DNA of 64,000 nucleotides. Origin: Prorocentrum cordatum (lineage: Eukaryota; Sar; Dinophyceae; Prorocentrales; Prorocentraceae). Every line of letters starts with the position of its first letter. Position 1 is the first letter of the stretch. Below the pieces are notes generated by a model. It searched no databases, was not told where the DNA came from, and worked only from the letters and a program-made list of their open reading frames with translations. The DNA lies in contig CAUYUJ010015948.1 of the NCBI GenBank assembly GCA_963575745.1, positions 1,585,984-1,649,983 of the forward strand, written 5' to 3'. Positions 19,501 through 31,435 of the stretch are shown piece after piece. The translations under genes were made by a program, and so were the position numbers.

Positions 19501-20320
19501 ATGGGGAAGAGAGGAGGGAGGGGAGGAGGAAGAGGAAAGAGGAGGAGGTCCGCGCGGTCAAAGTAATAGCAATAACCCCATCTTAGGAAATGGGAAATAC
19601 CAAGCAAGTAGTGTATCAATAGGTTTGCGTGTTACCGATATGTTCCTTGTCGCTCTTTCTGCTGGCCGGCTTCTCTGGCACCCCGTGGCGCTTCCCTCGA
19701 TTCGCTGCGCCCCGCCCTTCCTGGCCCTTCCGCCCCCCCTCAGCCCTCCCCCTGGCCCCGCACTTCATCTGTGCTTGCTGCCCCCGTCCCCCCTCCCCTG
19801 ATTCCCTTCTGAGATGCCGCCGTCCTCCCCCCTCGCCCCTCGCGCGCCCCCTCGTCCTTTCGAGCTCGGGTGAGTCGTTCGGACCCCACTATCGCTTACC
19901 ACCATCGCCTGACGGGTCGTCTGGTCCCATCATGTCATCCCTTCTCAGCATCCGCCTCCTGGGGCATTCGAGCGCCTCGGGGGAGCGAGAGGAGGAGGGG
20001 CGAGGGCCAGGCGACTCGCCCAAGGGCGGGGGAGGGGAGAAGGCCAGGGCTAGCCGCGCGACGCCGAACGAGTTTCTTCTGGCTTTGCAAGGGATTCTTG
20101 AAACAAAGAGAAGATGAGGCAGTGCGCGCACATGGCATTCCTTTGCAAGGGATGGGGGGGGGTCGTTACCGGTCCAGATGGAACAGATGAAGTCATATTC
20201 AAAATGAACGATGCGTCAGAACCATACGTACATTGCACAACCCCACGGGGTGCGGATGATCCCTGGCCTCGGAGGGTGGTAGATCCTACTTCATTCTTTA
20301 GAAAGGAGAATATATTTGGT
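19500..20320. other. No gene recognised
   Basis: A G/A-rich patch (19500-19550), then C-rich DNA. The frames are low complexity. Confidence 0.5.
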
Positions 20321-20326
20321 GCAAGA

Positions 20327-20465
20327 CAATGCAAAACAATGCCAAGCAATGCCCAGCAATGCCACGTAATTCAAAGCAATGCGAAGCAACGCAAAGTAAT
20401 GCGAAGCAATGCCAAGCAATGCCAAGCAATGCAAAGCAATAACAATCAAGCAATAAAAAGCAATG
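20327..20465. repeat. 10-bp satellite (CAATGCNAAG)n, ~14 units
   Basis: Tandem 10-mers such as CAATGCAAAA, CAATGCCAAG and CAATGCGAAG. The period is close to one DNA helical turn. Point variation is frequent but unit length is nearly constant. Confidence 0.9.
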
Positions 20466-20469
20466 TGGG

Positions 20470-23060
20470 CGACGACGAGGCGGCGACGGCGGCTACATGG
20501 CGGCCAGAGCGGCCCGCAGGCCCAGTTCGTCAGAAGCGAAATAAGAAACCTCAAGTGCAAGCACTGCTTGGGGAAAACACGGGGAAGAGGGGTCGGGAGG
20601 ATGGGGGGAGGATGCGGCGGCTGGGGAGGCTAGCGTCATACTCACGTCTCGTTCAGCGAGGATCCAAGCGCGAAAATCGCCGAAGCAAGACATTATCCGA
20701 TGCACACACATGAACCTTGGATTTCCACTGGCAGCAGAGCCCCACTGACTTGCCAAGTCAGTGGGATAGTTTGCTAGGGAGACTGTTACGGCCATACCGC
20801 GGCGACGGCGACGGCGAGGGCGGCAGGGGCGGCGACGACGCCAGCGGCGACAACGACGGCGATGGCGACGGCAGCGAGTGGCGCCATCGCTCCTCTGGGA
20901 CAGTCGGGGCGCCTCTCTCGAAGCCCCCTTGGCCCATCTTGGAGCCCTTTCGGGCCCGAGAAGGTCACGCGAGAAGTCGCGGGGAACTCCGCCAGATTTG
21001 AGAATTCTGGGCCCGGGCGCACCAACTCGTCAGGAGTGAGGATTGAAGCATGAAGCTGCATGCCAAGGACCTGAAGACACACCGACTCCATGCCCGGAGG
21101 TACGACGGTGGCGGATATACAGTTACGATAATGATTTGAGTCATAACAATATATAAGCTCATGATCGCATCAGTGGCTAAAATACCAGCGGCCGTTGTAT
21201 TCCGAACTTGTTGCATGTATGGTGCAAATTTAGGTCACTAAATTTCAGATTGAAATCAATTATGTGACCATAGTGTTTCTTCCTTGTTTCGCATCTGGAA
21301 GTGTTTGCCAAGCAATGCTCTGTGTGGGGGGTGGCACTTCAGAACCCAAAGCGCAGCCAACGGCCTCTGGCCGATAAAGCAGCACCGCCGCCCCCTCCGA
21401 ATCAATTGTGGCTACCAGGTCGTGCATACCCAAAGCATCACACGGGGGAGGTAAACCCTCCCTGGGCCCACCCCGCCGGCTTGAACATCCTGCATCGATC
21501 TCCGACAGCCCTAGGCGCCGAGAAAACCACGAGGAGCCCACCCCCCTGGCGCCTCCGGCGCCTCCTCGTCCCCTAGGGCTCGGCAGCGCCAGCAGCCGGG
21601 GGCTCGCCTGGGACGACGACAACCATACACGGACACCTGTTTCGGCCAGGCCGATCCAGGGGACCAGGACGACGTATCAAGTCATCGTGCAGCCATGAGA
21701 AACGCCAAGTATGGAATGAAGGGGCTTCTCTGGCTACGTCGAACCTCAGCCACGAACAGGCCTCCCGACCCAGACCGGAGGAACCGCCCCCACACCAGGG
21801 ACCCTCCTGGGCACAGCGTGGTCCTTGCTTCAGCGTCTTGACTATTCTATACACCGATCCTGAAAGTCTCCCACATGGGGTCAGAGTAAATGGTATTGAA
21901 GAATCGCCCCGCATCGCCAACGCATCGGCTATGTATCGGAGATGTCGACGATGCATCGGCGGCGTCGGCGTGGAGAAAATCGGGCTCCACATCGAGCGGC
22001 ATCGCACATGCATGCGTCGGCGATGCGGCGCGATCCCCCGACCCCGTGTGCTCCACAACGGCGGTGGGACAACGGCGGCACTCCCGCCATGCCCAAATCC
22101 GCTCAAACCAGCCCCTGGACCCCTCCACGGGTCCTAACACATCAGGTTTTCGAGCTAGGTTCAGCCGTGACGACAAGAGGGTCCCCCCAAGGCCGTAAAA
22201 CAACCCTTGTCTCGACCGACGCTCCCCCCAGACTGGCCCTGGCCGAGCTTGGTGCCGGTGTGCGGTTGTCCGCCGTCTGGTCACCAGCCCCATTTGGGAG
22301 GCCTGGGGATCCATTTTTCCTCCTGAGTCTCAATCGCTTCACGATCCCAGGGGCCATGGAGTGTCCCTGCAGGAGGACGAACATGGCGGAAAACCTCAGG
22401 ACACGCCTCCCTCAGGACCCGTGTGCTCCATGGCGGACGGAGTCGGCGTGCATTTCAGAGCTAGACCAAAACAATACTTTCCGTTTTCGTTGTGCTTACG
22501 GTCTCCCTCGTTCTGTCTCTGTCCTCGTTCCGCCTTGGCTGCGAACCGGAATCAAAACGAACCCGGCACACGAAATCGCCCAAACTCCGTTCAGCTCGAG
22601 CCCCGGTGCAGTTCTCCGCCGTCCGGTCGCCAGCCCTCGAGGGCTCGGCCTCGCCGTGCTGGGCATCGCGGCCCCGCCCTTCGGCGGCGGGCCGCCGCGC
22701 GGCCGCGCCGCCGCCCAGCCTCAGGCCAGCGGCTTCCGCCGCTGCGGCCCGCACGCGGCGCGGCCTCCAAGCGACAGCGACAACGATGACGGCGGCGGCG
22801 GCGGTGGCGACGACGACGATGGCGGCGATGATGAAGGCGACTGCGTCTCCTAGGCCGCCCAACTTCGGACACTTCGGCCCTCTCTGGCGCTTCTCGGCCT
22901 TGGGCCTTCTGGAGGCTCCTCATCGCCACAGCTGGGTCCGCTAACAAGAACAGGTCCGGATAGAATGTGTGTCTGGGCCGGCGATAACCCTGGTTATCCT
23001 GGGTGGGGGCGGGCCGATAACCTGCCCATCGCTCTGTGGGCAAACCCAGATAGATGCAAT
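20470..23060. other. No gene recognised
   Basis: Contains GGCGAC triplet patches (20800-20880, 22780-22840). Frames such as 21942-22853 are long only because of GC bias. I see no domain, and none is listed. Confidence 0.45.
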
Positions 23061-23067
23061 ACCGTTT

Positions 23068-23340
23068 CCCCAGGGGCCCTTTCCCAGCAACCGTTTCCGC
23101 GGAACGCCGTTTCCCCCAAGACCCCTTTCCCAAGAAAGCCCCTTTTCAGGAAAACCGTTTCCCCGGCGCCGTTTCCCCTGAATTGCCCCCCGGAACCGCT
23201 TCCCTGGATCCAATTCCCAGGAACCGTTTCCCCGAAACCGATTCCCGGGATCCGTTTCCCGGGACCCTCTCCATGGAACATGCAATTCCTATGTGCGTCC
23301 TCCTCCCCGGACCGTTTCCCCAGACACCGCGTCCCCAGTG
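23068..23340. repeat. Degenerate GTTTCCC array
   Basis: About 15 repeats of (A/C)CCGTTTCCC or close variants (CCCTTTCCC, CGATTCCC, CGCTTCCC) separated by 5-12 variable bases. The variable bases often form small palindromes such as CCCGGGA or TTCCGCGGAA. Confidence 0.75.
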
Positions 23341-23344
23341 CCGC

Positions 23345-23690
23345 TTCTCGAGGGAGGATGAGGGAGGAATGAGGGAGGGATGAACGATTAGGGAAAGAGG
23401 AATAAGGGAGGGAGGGAGGGAGGAAAGGAAGGAAAAGGGATGATGGAGGCCAGAGGAAAGGACAGAGGAGGAGAGAGGGAGGGATGGGCGAGGGAGGGAT
23501 GAGGGATGGAGGTGAAGGATAGATGAGGGATGGGTGCAAGAGGGATGAGGGACGGAGGGCGGAAGGACGAGGGATGAGGGATAAAGAAAGGTAGGGGGTA
23601 CGAGGGATGCGGGAGGACGGAAAGAGGAGGAGGAGGATGAGGAGGAGGAGGAGGAGGAGGAGGAAAAGGAGAAACGCCACGCCTCTGAAA
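23345..23690. repeat. GGGA/GGA purine tract
   Basis: Long purine strand with GAGGGA and GGAGGA units, plus GGGATGAG words. Frames here are artefacts. Confidence 0.85.
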
Positions 23691-23699
23691 GGGAGAGAG

Positions 23700-24360
23700 A
23701 GGTCCCGTCTCCTGATCAGCTGACTGACGGCCGCACTGCGCCTGGCGATCGCCCGTAGGCGACCATGGGCATGTTGTGCAGCACGCGTGGGGCGTCGTCG
23801 CCTCTTCTGCTTTTCGAGGGCTCCAAACTCAAGTCTAGACAAAAATTGAACAACGTCGTCCTTCATGCGAAGCTAATTTGTATACACCACCACCGCCCGC
23901 AACAGTAATTTTCTTCAAAAAGGGTTAGAGGCAGGGTTATGCCAGACGACGCTGCGACGCCACGGCGAAAAAGGAGCGCGGCGCAGCTCGCAGGCGCCGT
24001 GGCATAGGGAGTTCCTGAAGCAGAAACAGCACTTCTTGGTGGTGGTGTATAAAAATTGCTCCCCTTGGTAACTGGTGAAGCACGACACCACCGCGCGTGC
24101 TTTGATGAATTCTGTTTCGGTCCTTAAGAGAGAGGGGGCAGCCCGGTTGCCGCTGGCGGCGGGAGGGGGACTGCGGGCTTTTCACCAGAGCAAAACTGCA
24201 CCACATCGCATCGTAGATTATTCTCGATCTTGGTGGTGGTAGTCATATACTGTGCTCGGACTTCAGTCGAGGAAAGCCCCTGCCCTTCATCCCTTCCCCG
24301 CCGGGGGGGGGGGCACGGGGCAGATGCGCAACTCCCCGCCTCTCGTCCTCCTGCGCCCTG
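23700..24360. other. No gene recognised
   Basis: Moderate-GC sequence. GGTGGTGGTGT-like words occur near 24032 and 24230. No gene was found. Confidence 0.5.
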
Positions 24361-24369
24361 GGGCGCCGT

Positions 24370-24670
24370 TGGCCCTCCGGGGCCGTCTGCGGGCCATTTT
24401 TCAGCCTATCTTAAGGCTCCTTGGAAAACGTTCGCCGTTTTGTACCTCTTTTGGCAGCCTCTGGCGGCGCTCTTGACAGCCTCTGCGGGCGCTTTTGGAC
24501 CTCGCTTGACGCCGTCTTGGAACTCTCTCGGGCCACTTGACGGCGCTCTTTGCCTATCCTGGCACTCTGGAGCCGCCCCCGAACACTGGAGGGGGCCTCT
24601 TGAGCTGTCGTCGGACGACCTTGCAGGCATCTGGCGCCGTCTTCGAGCCATCTTAGGGCATCTTAGGCTC
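24370..24670. repeat. Degenerate ~23-bp array (CTCTTGGCAGCC-like)
   Basis: Successive blocks such as CTCTTTTGGCAGCCTCTGG, CTCTTGACAGCCTCTGCGG and TCTTGGAACTCTCTCGGG recur every ~22-24 bases. Word content is the reverse complement of that at 17110-17490. Confidence 0.5.
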
Positions 24671-24679
24671 CTCTACCTC

Positions 24680-25670
24680 CATTGTCTTCGTCGTCGCTGC
24701 CTACAGGGTCGGCGGCATCGGCCGCGCGGCCTTCGCAATATGTTTCATCAACAACAATGGCACGTGCGAGAATGTCATCCTTCGATTGGACATCCCGGGA
24801 ACAAAGCAGAATGATGGAGTTGGCATCTGAGCCCCAGGAGGGCGGCAATGGAAGATGAGCGAGCAGCAGTGGGAGAAGGTGAGGACAAACAACCTAATGA
24901 ATAATACGATCGCCAGCTAGATTCTGGCAACCGAAGTGACAGCATGATGTGGATTGACAGAATCTCCGACGAGCGTGCCATGCATTGAATCTGGTACGAA
25001 GCGCAGCCGTAGCACAAAAAGCAGGCACACACTTGGAGGTAAGGAGGAACCTATGCCGAATCGGGCCACGTTGAGAACGGGCAACTTCTGTACCCCACTA
25101 GCGAACTCTGGAGCCGATAAGGCTTTCGACGGGCACAACGGGTAGCTTACTTCGCACGACCTTGGCAAGCGCTCTGTGGAGGCCTCAATGGGGGGGGGGG
25201 GGGGGGGGCATCGACGGGATAGTTGGGGGGCTGAGAGACGAACGATTGTATATTGCTTCAGCGCAGAACAGGGTTTGCGAAGAGGGGCGTGCGCACCTGG
25301 CGGCGACGCGCGCGCGTCGCCGGACTCAAGCTGGATTTGAAGCCAACCACGAATTTCGTGGAACGCAGTGCTCCGCTCGGCGGCCATGACCATTGCCGCC
25401 CGAGAAACTGGGCAGAGCCTGACCGCATTTTTGTCGAGACCGGGTGGGTCCACATGGAAAAAAACAGCTGGTGGAAACGCATGCCGAGGAGCACGAACTA
25501 AGCTTGGTGGCATTATTTCTCCTGGGCCTGAGAAAGCGCGGGGCCGGTGGGAACTGGGCAACGTGGTTGCATGATGGAGCAGCGTAGACATGGTAGGCCG
25601 CGGCGCTGCGTGCAAGACCCTGGCCACTTGCGTGGCATCATGCGTCCGAGAGACCAAACTCAATACTGGC
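24680..25670. other. No intact gene; G19 homopolymer at 25190-25208
   Basis: This may include the extreme 3' part of the LINE remnant that lies to the right, since the minus-strand frame at 24917-25663 is open. No motif was recognised. A run of 19 G is at 25190-25208. Confidence 0.4.
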
Positions 25671-25679
25671 GCTCGCCAA

Positions 25680-28600
25680 GAGTCGAGCGCAGCATCGCGG
25701 CCTACGCTGACGCCAAGCTACACCGCATTACGCTGCATCTGAAACTTCAAGGTGTTTGCGCGCACGCCCTCGAACATTTTGACGATGCAATCGGGGTCGT
25801 TTCTGTTAACCACGAAGAGGATGCACTTACCTATGTTCAGGGCAAGACCAGTGAAATAACCTGAGTGAACTAGGAATCGGAGCACGACGGACCTTTCGAG
25901 AGCATGTCCGAGCACGCCAGAGTAATGTCGTCCGCGAGCGCTGTCAGACACATCTCAAGATCTCAAGACGTGCCTGGGATCGGTTGGCACAGCGCGAAAA
26001 CTCCAGAATAACCGCGAGGGGGGCCCAGACATAATGCAGCCTTGTTTCAGTCCCCGGTCGCCAGGGACCTCGTGGAGTCAGGCCCTGGAGGGGCCGCGCG
26101 CATGATCAACGTCGCGGTTGAGCTGTTTCAACGGCCCATCCTGCCCAATACTTTGAAAATCACGCGGCGGGGCGCGCTGAGGAAGGCCCGCGCGAATTCG
26201 AACAGGCAGCCGCCAGCGTTCGCTTGTCCGAGCGCGCCCGCCCACCCGAGTAGGTGGCCGCCCAAGAGCGCAACGTTGTCGACCAAGCTTCGACCTTTGA
26301 TGACACCTTCCTGGATGGGATCGACGAACTCGGCGGCGACAGCTTGGAAGGGGTTGGGCGAGGGCGGGGCGGGCGATTTTGTCGCCCGCGTGTGAGAGGG
26401 AGAGGAGACGGGCATCTTTGGGGGGCCCTCCTTCCTGGCCGCCTGGCCGCCCTTGCGAGTCGCGCCTCTGGGGAAGGACGCGCACCTGCAATAGTTGAAC
26501 TCATCATCGATGGGGCTCGTCGGCGAGGAGGTTGGGGCACAACGAATAGAAAGACTGCTGCACTGGCAAACTTGCGGCCCCCCAGGCAGCGCACGGGGCG
26601 CCGCCAGGGCCAGCTGCGGCGCCCTTCTCACGCATCGGGCCCTCGATGAAACGATCTTCGGACGGGGCCCAAGCGTGCCGCTGATATGAACTAGTTACGC
26701 GCTATTCCTGCGCGCCGTCTACCACTTGGGCGCGCTCGAGAGGCATGTTGTCGTCGGATATATCAGCGCCAGGCTCATCCAGGAAAACACGGCCCTGGCA
26801 CTCGCGCGAAAGCTGCTGGGTTATCTTCGGGTCGTCGTGAACTTTGCCATCTGGGCCAGTCGCGCCCGCGGGTCTCCGCGTCGGCCGAGCGGCGGCGGCC
26901 CAAGCAGAGGAGAGACGCGAAATCCTAGCAAGCACCGCGGCCTGCCTCGCACCAGCCAGGCGAGACGCCCCCGGGATCCTTGTCTCTTCGTCCTCTAGCA
27001 CACCGCGATGCAAATGGCAAGGCATACCGCGAAGGCCCAGCCAGCCACCTAGTCCTAACCATCGTACCACATCCAGAAAACTGGCGATGTCCAGGGCAAG
27101 AACGGCACGCACTGCGCGCGCGACGCTCATCCCGCCGACGGCCTGCGCGCATCAGCTGCAGCAAAAGCTGCAGACAGCTGTAAAACCTGATGACCCTCAT
27201 CCCTCATCAGCGCCTTGATGTCTTTTACCCGAATGCAAAAATCAGGGCCCAATGAATGTTCAGTACTGATCTGGCCCGAAAACCCGGGGAACTTCGGGCG
27301 CTCCGCGACCCAATCAGGAACCGAGGGAGGCTTCTCTGAAGGCTGATCGGGCTTCACGCTGAGGAACGCGGGGCGCGGCCACAGGGCTCAGCGATGCCCC
27401 GGGGAGCGCCCGTGGGAACACTGAAACCCATCAAAACAACAGCAATGATATTTGCGTAGATGCGGCCCAACCTGGCGCATGTCACACCGCCCTGGGTAGC
27501 GCGACGACGAGTGTCTGAAGGCTGCTCTGATACGCAGGAGCGCGGGGGAACCTCGTCGAATCGAAAAAACTTTTCGGGGTCGAAGTGGCGGTTGGCGGTC
27601 TGCAGATTGCCTTGAGGACTAGATCAAGTAATCACCGGAATTCTGACTGGACGCAACACTTCGGGCGCGCGAGAGGCGAGGAGCCGGGATAAAGACAGCC
27701 GAGTGACTACGAGGATCCCGCCAGAGCTGGCGGACGCGCAGATGGAGCCGAACGCTCGCGCGCCCTTGAAATCCTTTTCCGCGGCATCGAGGCCCCCCTG
27801 ATGGCTGCGACTCTCCTGAATACAAAGGGTTTCGCGCGAGCGGAAGGAGTGGAAGACGCCTGCGCCTGACACGGCTGCGAGCGCGACCGGCGGCCATCGA
27901 CCAGAGGAGCGCCCGCGCGTTCCACGCGCAGACAGAAAGAGGCCCGGCAGGCAAACATAAGCTAAGAAGGCGCGGCGGCGCGGCAGCATGCCGGGCCCCC
28001 CCCCCAGCAGCTGGCGCAGGATCAAGTGCATCGCGGCGGCCCGAAATTGGCGCGATCTGACTCTCGTCCCGCGGCGGCGCCCGCCACAGCGCATGCGGGA
28101 TCTTGTTCGCGCCTGCGAGCACTAAGTTGACAGCTGCGAGGTCCAGGCCCAGCTGGCGAGCTCGGCCTCATTCGCATGGAAGTGGCACTCGTCGTCACTC
28201 GTGTAGACCAGCAGGATGATCGGCCAATTGTCCTGCTGGTCCGTGGGCGACAGCACTCCAGTGTAGCAGTCGACGCGCAAGTAGGAGTTGCCGTTCCACG
28301 ACTCGAGGCTCTTGCACATGGCATCGATCTGCGGATAGATGTTGGCCAAAAACCTCTTCCTGGCACGCCCGTCAAGCGGTGGATCACCGCGCGCTCGGAT
28401 CTCGGCGTGCTTGCCGCCCCTGCGAGCGCATCTAGCGGAGGCGGTTCGCCTAGTCTACCGCGGGGAATCGGGTCATGCGCGCCTGACCCGTTTCGCAAAT
28501 ACGGGGCGTCACGCAGCTGAGCACCTCGGCGCAATGGGCAAGCAACTCGTTGACCTTGTCCTGCGTAACCATGCCAAGAACGGGGCGTGGCCACGCGCCC

Positions 28601-28909
28601 ATGAATACCTTGGTCAGATCGCTGGCGGCGCGGTTGGGAACGTCGAGCATCTTTCTCTTAGCCCCAGGTCCGCTCGGGGCAGTGGTTGCTCATGAAATCG
28701 GAGGAGGGAGCTATGGCTATGCACTGGTTGGCCATCTATCCTTGGAGGCTCGTGATGGCCTCGTCTTGCAGGTCGAAACGTTGGTTGATGGGTTGTAACG
28801 CGTCACCGACGGCTGCGCCCGCGCCGGCATTGATATGCGCGGTGAGGGTTGCCTGGGCGTTCTGCTGCGTCTGCTCGAGCATGGCTGCAATATCGGCAGC
28901 AGTCGCCAT
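25680..28909 (-). mobile_element. Decayed LINE (non-LTR retrotransposon)
   Basis: Protein-like pieces follow each other on the minus strand in shifting frames. At the 5' end, an ATG at 28909 opens MATAADIAAMLEQTQQNAQA, which runs to a TAG after ~56 codons and then resumes. Next come 28650-28450 (AASDLTKVFMGAWPRPVLG) and 28349-28122. RT: GRSLVDNVALL followed by GGCLFEFARAFLSAPRRVIF (~26310-26130), then LADDITLACSDML with the catalytic DD at 25932-25927, then FTGLALNIGKCILF (~25850) and LGVSVGRDAALDSWRAPVL (~25690). The order and spacing match a LINE RT. Several stops and frameshifts show it is inactive. The endonuclease portion was not recognised. Confidence 0.65.
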
Positions 28910-29320
28910 CGCTCACTCTGTCGCGGTACTCCCGCGGCCGCCGGCAAGAAAGGGAAAGGGGTCTGCTGCGGCGGGGGCCCACATCCCGCGGTAAAAGGCC
29001 AGAAAATGCCATGCTGAACTGCCCTGCCCGCCGGGCATCCACTTCGAGGCAGGGCCGAATCAACATCTTGGGCCAAAAATGGCGACGGCGGCGAGGAGGG
29101 ATAATCGTCAGCTAAAACTGCCCATCATACCCCCCCTGCACTTGCGACATGCTGTAAAAAAAAAAAAACTACTGCGCACAGGGGATATCTCGAGAAAGCG
29201 GGCAAACCAAGTCGGAGCACCCCCAGCGCGGGCATCTCTGAGCCCAGAGTTGGAAGGGCGCGGGGAGGGGCGAGAGATGGAAAGCAATGGCATGGATGAA
29301 TGATGACAAAGGGTGGGGGG
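28910..29320. other. No gene; A13 tract at 29156-29168
   Basis: Short spacer between the LINE 5' end and the G-rich array. A 13-A run could be the tail of another retroposed sequence, but nothing attached to it was identified. Confidence 0.4.
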
Positions 29321-29324
29321 GATG

Positions 29325-30776
29325 AAGGGCCGGTCGGGCGGGCGGCACCTGCCGGGGGGCCCGGGTCGGCCGGGCGGGGCCCTGGCGGGCGCGCCGGGCC
29401 GGGCAGGCGGGACATTAACACACTGCGCATGGTCGAGCGGGCACGCGAGCACCCGAACGGACGCGCGTAGCCCAACGGACAGGTCGGGTCGGGCGGGCGG
29501 GCGGGCCCAAACGGGCGGGGCAGGTCAAGCCCGCCGGGCGGGCCTTGGCGGGCAGGCCGGTCGGGTGGGGCGGGCGAGACATTAAAGCATGATGCAGCAT
29601 CGACTTGGCGCGCGGAAGCCCTAGCGGGCGGGGGGGGGGCGGGCGGGCGGGCGGGCCCTCGCGGGCGGGGCGGGTCGGGTCGGGCGGGCGGGCCCTGACG
29701 GGCGGGTCGTGTCGGGCCCCGTCGGGCGGGCGGCCCTTAGCGGGCGGGTCGGGCCGGGTCGGGCGGGGGGGCAAGCGAATGATATCGAGTTGGCAAGCGA
29801 ATGCCGAACTGGTAGGAGGGGCCGGGCGGGTGGGCGGGCCTTCGCGGGCGGGGCGGGCGGGGTCGGGCGGGTGGGCCCCGACGGACGGGTTGGTTCGGGT
29901 CGGGCAGGCGGGGCGTTCAAGTATGATGGATGCATCGTCGACTTGGCATGCGAATGCCCGAACGGGGAGGAGGGGCTGGGCGGGCGGGCGGGCCATGGCG
30001 GGCGGGGCGGGTCGGGTCGGGCGGGCAGGCCCGAGCGGGCGGGTCGGGCCAGGTCGGGCGGGCGGGACATTCAAGTATGATGCGTCATCGAGTCAGCACG
30101 CGAAGGCCCTAACGGGCGGGGCGGGTCGGGAAGGCGCTGGCGAGCGGGGCGCGTCGGGTCGGGCGAGCGAGTCGGCCTTGGCGGGCGGGGCGTCGAAATA
30201 TTGCGCGCTTTCGAATTGGCACGCGAATGCCCTAGCGGGCGGGTCGGGTCGGGCGGGCGGGCGGAGCCCCGAAGGGCGGGTTCGCTCGGGCGGGCAGAGC
30301 CCTCACGGGCGGGGGGGGGGGTCGGGCGGGCGGGCGGGCCCTCGCGGGCGGAGCGGGTCGGGTCGGGCTGGCGGGCCCTGACGGGCGGGTCGGGTCGGGC
30401 CCGGCGGGGAGACCCAAACGGGCGGGCCTGGTCTGGTCGGGCGGGAAGGACGCGAAGATATGATGCGCCATCGAGTCAGCACGCGACGGCCCGAACGGGC
30501 ATGAGGGGCCGAGCGGGCGGGCGGACGCTCGCGGGCGGAGCGGGCCCTGGCGGGCGGGTCGGGCAGGCGGGGCATTCGAGCATGATGCATCATCGACTTG
30601 GCATGCGATTGCCCGCGCGGGCAGGAAGGGCCGGGCGGGCGGGCGAGCCCACATAACGGGCGGGGCGGGTCGGGTCGGGCGGGCGGGCCCGGACGGGCGG
30701 GCCGGGTCGGGTCGGGCGGTTTTGGCGGGCGGGGCGTTGATGCATTGCGCGTCACCGGGTTGGAACGCGAATGCCC
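29325..30776. repeat. G-rich higher-order tandem array
   Basis: Dominated by GGGCGGGCGGG and GGTCGGGTCGGGCGGG words on the plus strand. It is punctuated nine times by a ~40-bp conserved block (approx. 29415, 29578, 29775, 29910, 30068, 30185, 30445, 30570, 30735). The block has a consensus like AGTATGATGCATCATCGACT followed by TGGCACGCGAATGCCC. Units are about 120-260 bp. The array stops at GCGAATGCCCTA and resumes in the same orientation at 46583. Confidence 0.85.
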
Positions 30777-30820
30777 TACTGAGATGCATCCTTGGTTTGT
30801 TAAGGTTTAGGGTCTTTAAC
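30777..30820 (+). repeat. Left terminal inverted repeat (degenerate)
   Basis: Starts TACTGAGATG and continues with TTTGTTAAGGTTTAGGG. Pairs with 46539-46582 at 30 of 44 positions without gaps. Confidence 0.55.
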
Positions 30821-30960
30821 TAAAGCTTAGCGAAGTTATAAAGTTTATCAGCAGTTATCCAAAACAGACTTATAAACTTTATAAACTTTAGCGTTCGCTT
30901 TAACAAAGCAAAAAAATACAACGTTTTCATAAGTTGCTTTGTTACTTTTCACATCAGTTT
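30821..30960. other. AT-rich left subterminal region
   Basis: Contains AAGTTTATCAGCAGTTATCC, TTATAAACTTTATAAACTTT and ACAACGTTTTCATAAG. Similar words occur in inverted or direct orientation at 46260-46540. A sharp composition change from the neighbouring G-rich array marks the boundary. Confidence 0.6.
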
Positions 30961-31130
30961 GCACTACGTAGGTTGCACCACGTAGGACGCACCACATAGG
31001 TTGCACCGCACTACATAGGTTGCACCACTACAGGTTGCACCGCTTAGCATGCACCACATAGGTTGTACCACAGCACATAATGCACCACATAGGTTGCACC
31101 GCATAGGTTGCACCGCATATGTAGGGGCGG
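30961..31130. repeat. Tandem (ACATAGGTTGCACC)n-like repeat
   Basis: Roughly eleven variants of TAGGTTGCACC with ACCAC/GCAC joints. Lies next to the left terminal region, and may act as a subterminal binding array if the segment is a transposon. Confidence 0.75.
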
Positions 31131-31435
31131 GCGCATAGCACCAGGTCCGCCGCCGAATGTCGTCTCTGCCTCTCCATCTGTCGTCGTGGTCGTCGTCGGG
31201 GCCCCGCGGTTTCAGGCGCCTGCAGGAGGAGGAGGAGGCAGCAGGAGAAAGAAGGATGAGGAGGAGAAGGAGAAGCGGAGCAGCCCCCCTCATTTCTCAT
31301 CCTCCTCTTGTTCGTTGCCTTCAGCCGCAATGGCTTAAATGCGCAGACATCGTTTCTGGATGGGCTGTGCGGCGGGGCTACGCGAAGCGCATGCGAATTC
31401 TTTTTTTCCTGAGCGCAAAGCGCCAGCAAAGCCCA

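Noticed and set aside
22914-23866. Long plus- and minus-strand frames over the GTTTCCC and GGGA arrays
   Set aside because: Repetitive products (GNG, PSL runs) caused by the underlying repeats.
29415-30656. Gly/Arg and Pro/Ala-rich frames of 150-258 codons
   Set aside because: Direct translation of the G-rich tandem array; open on both strands.
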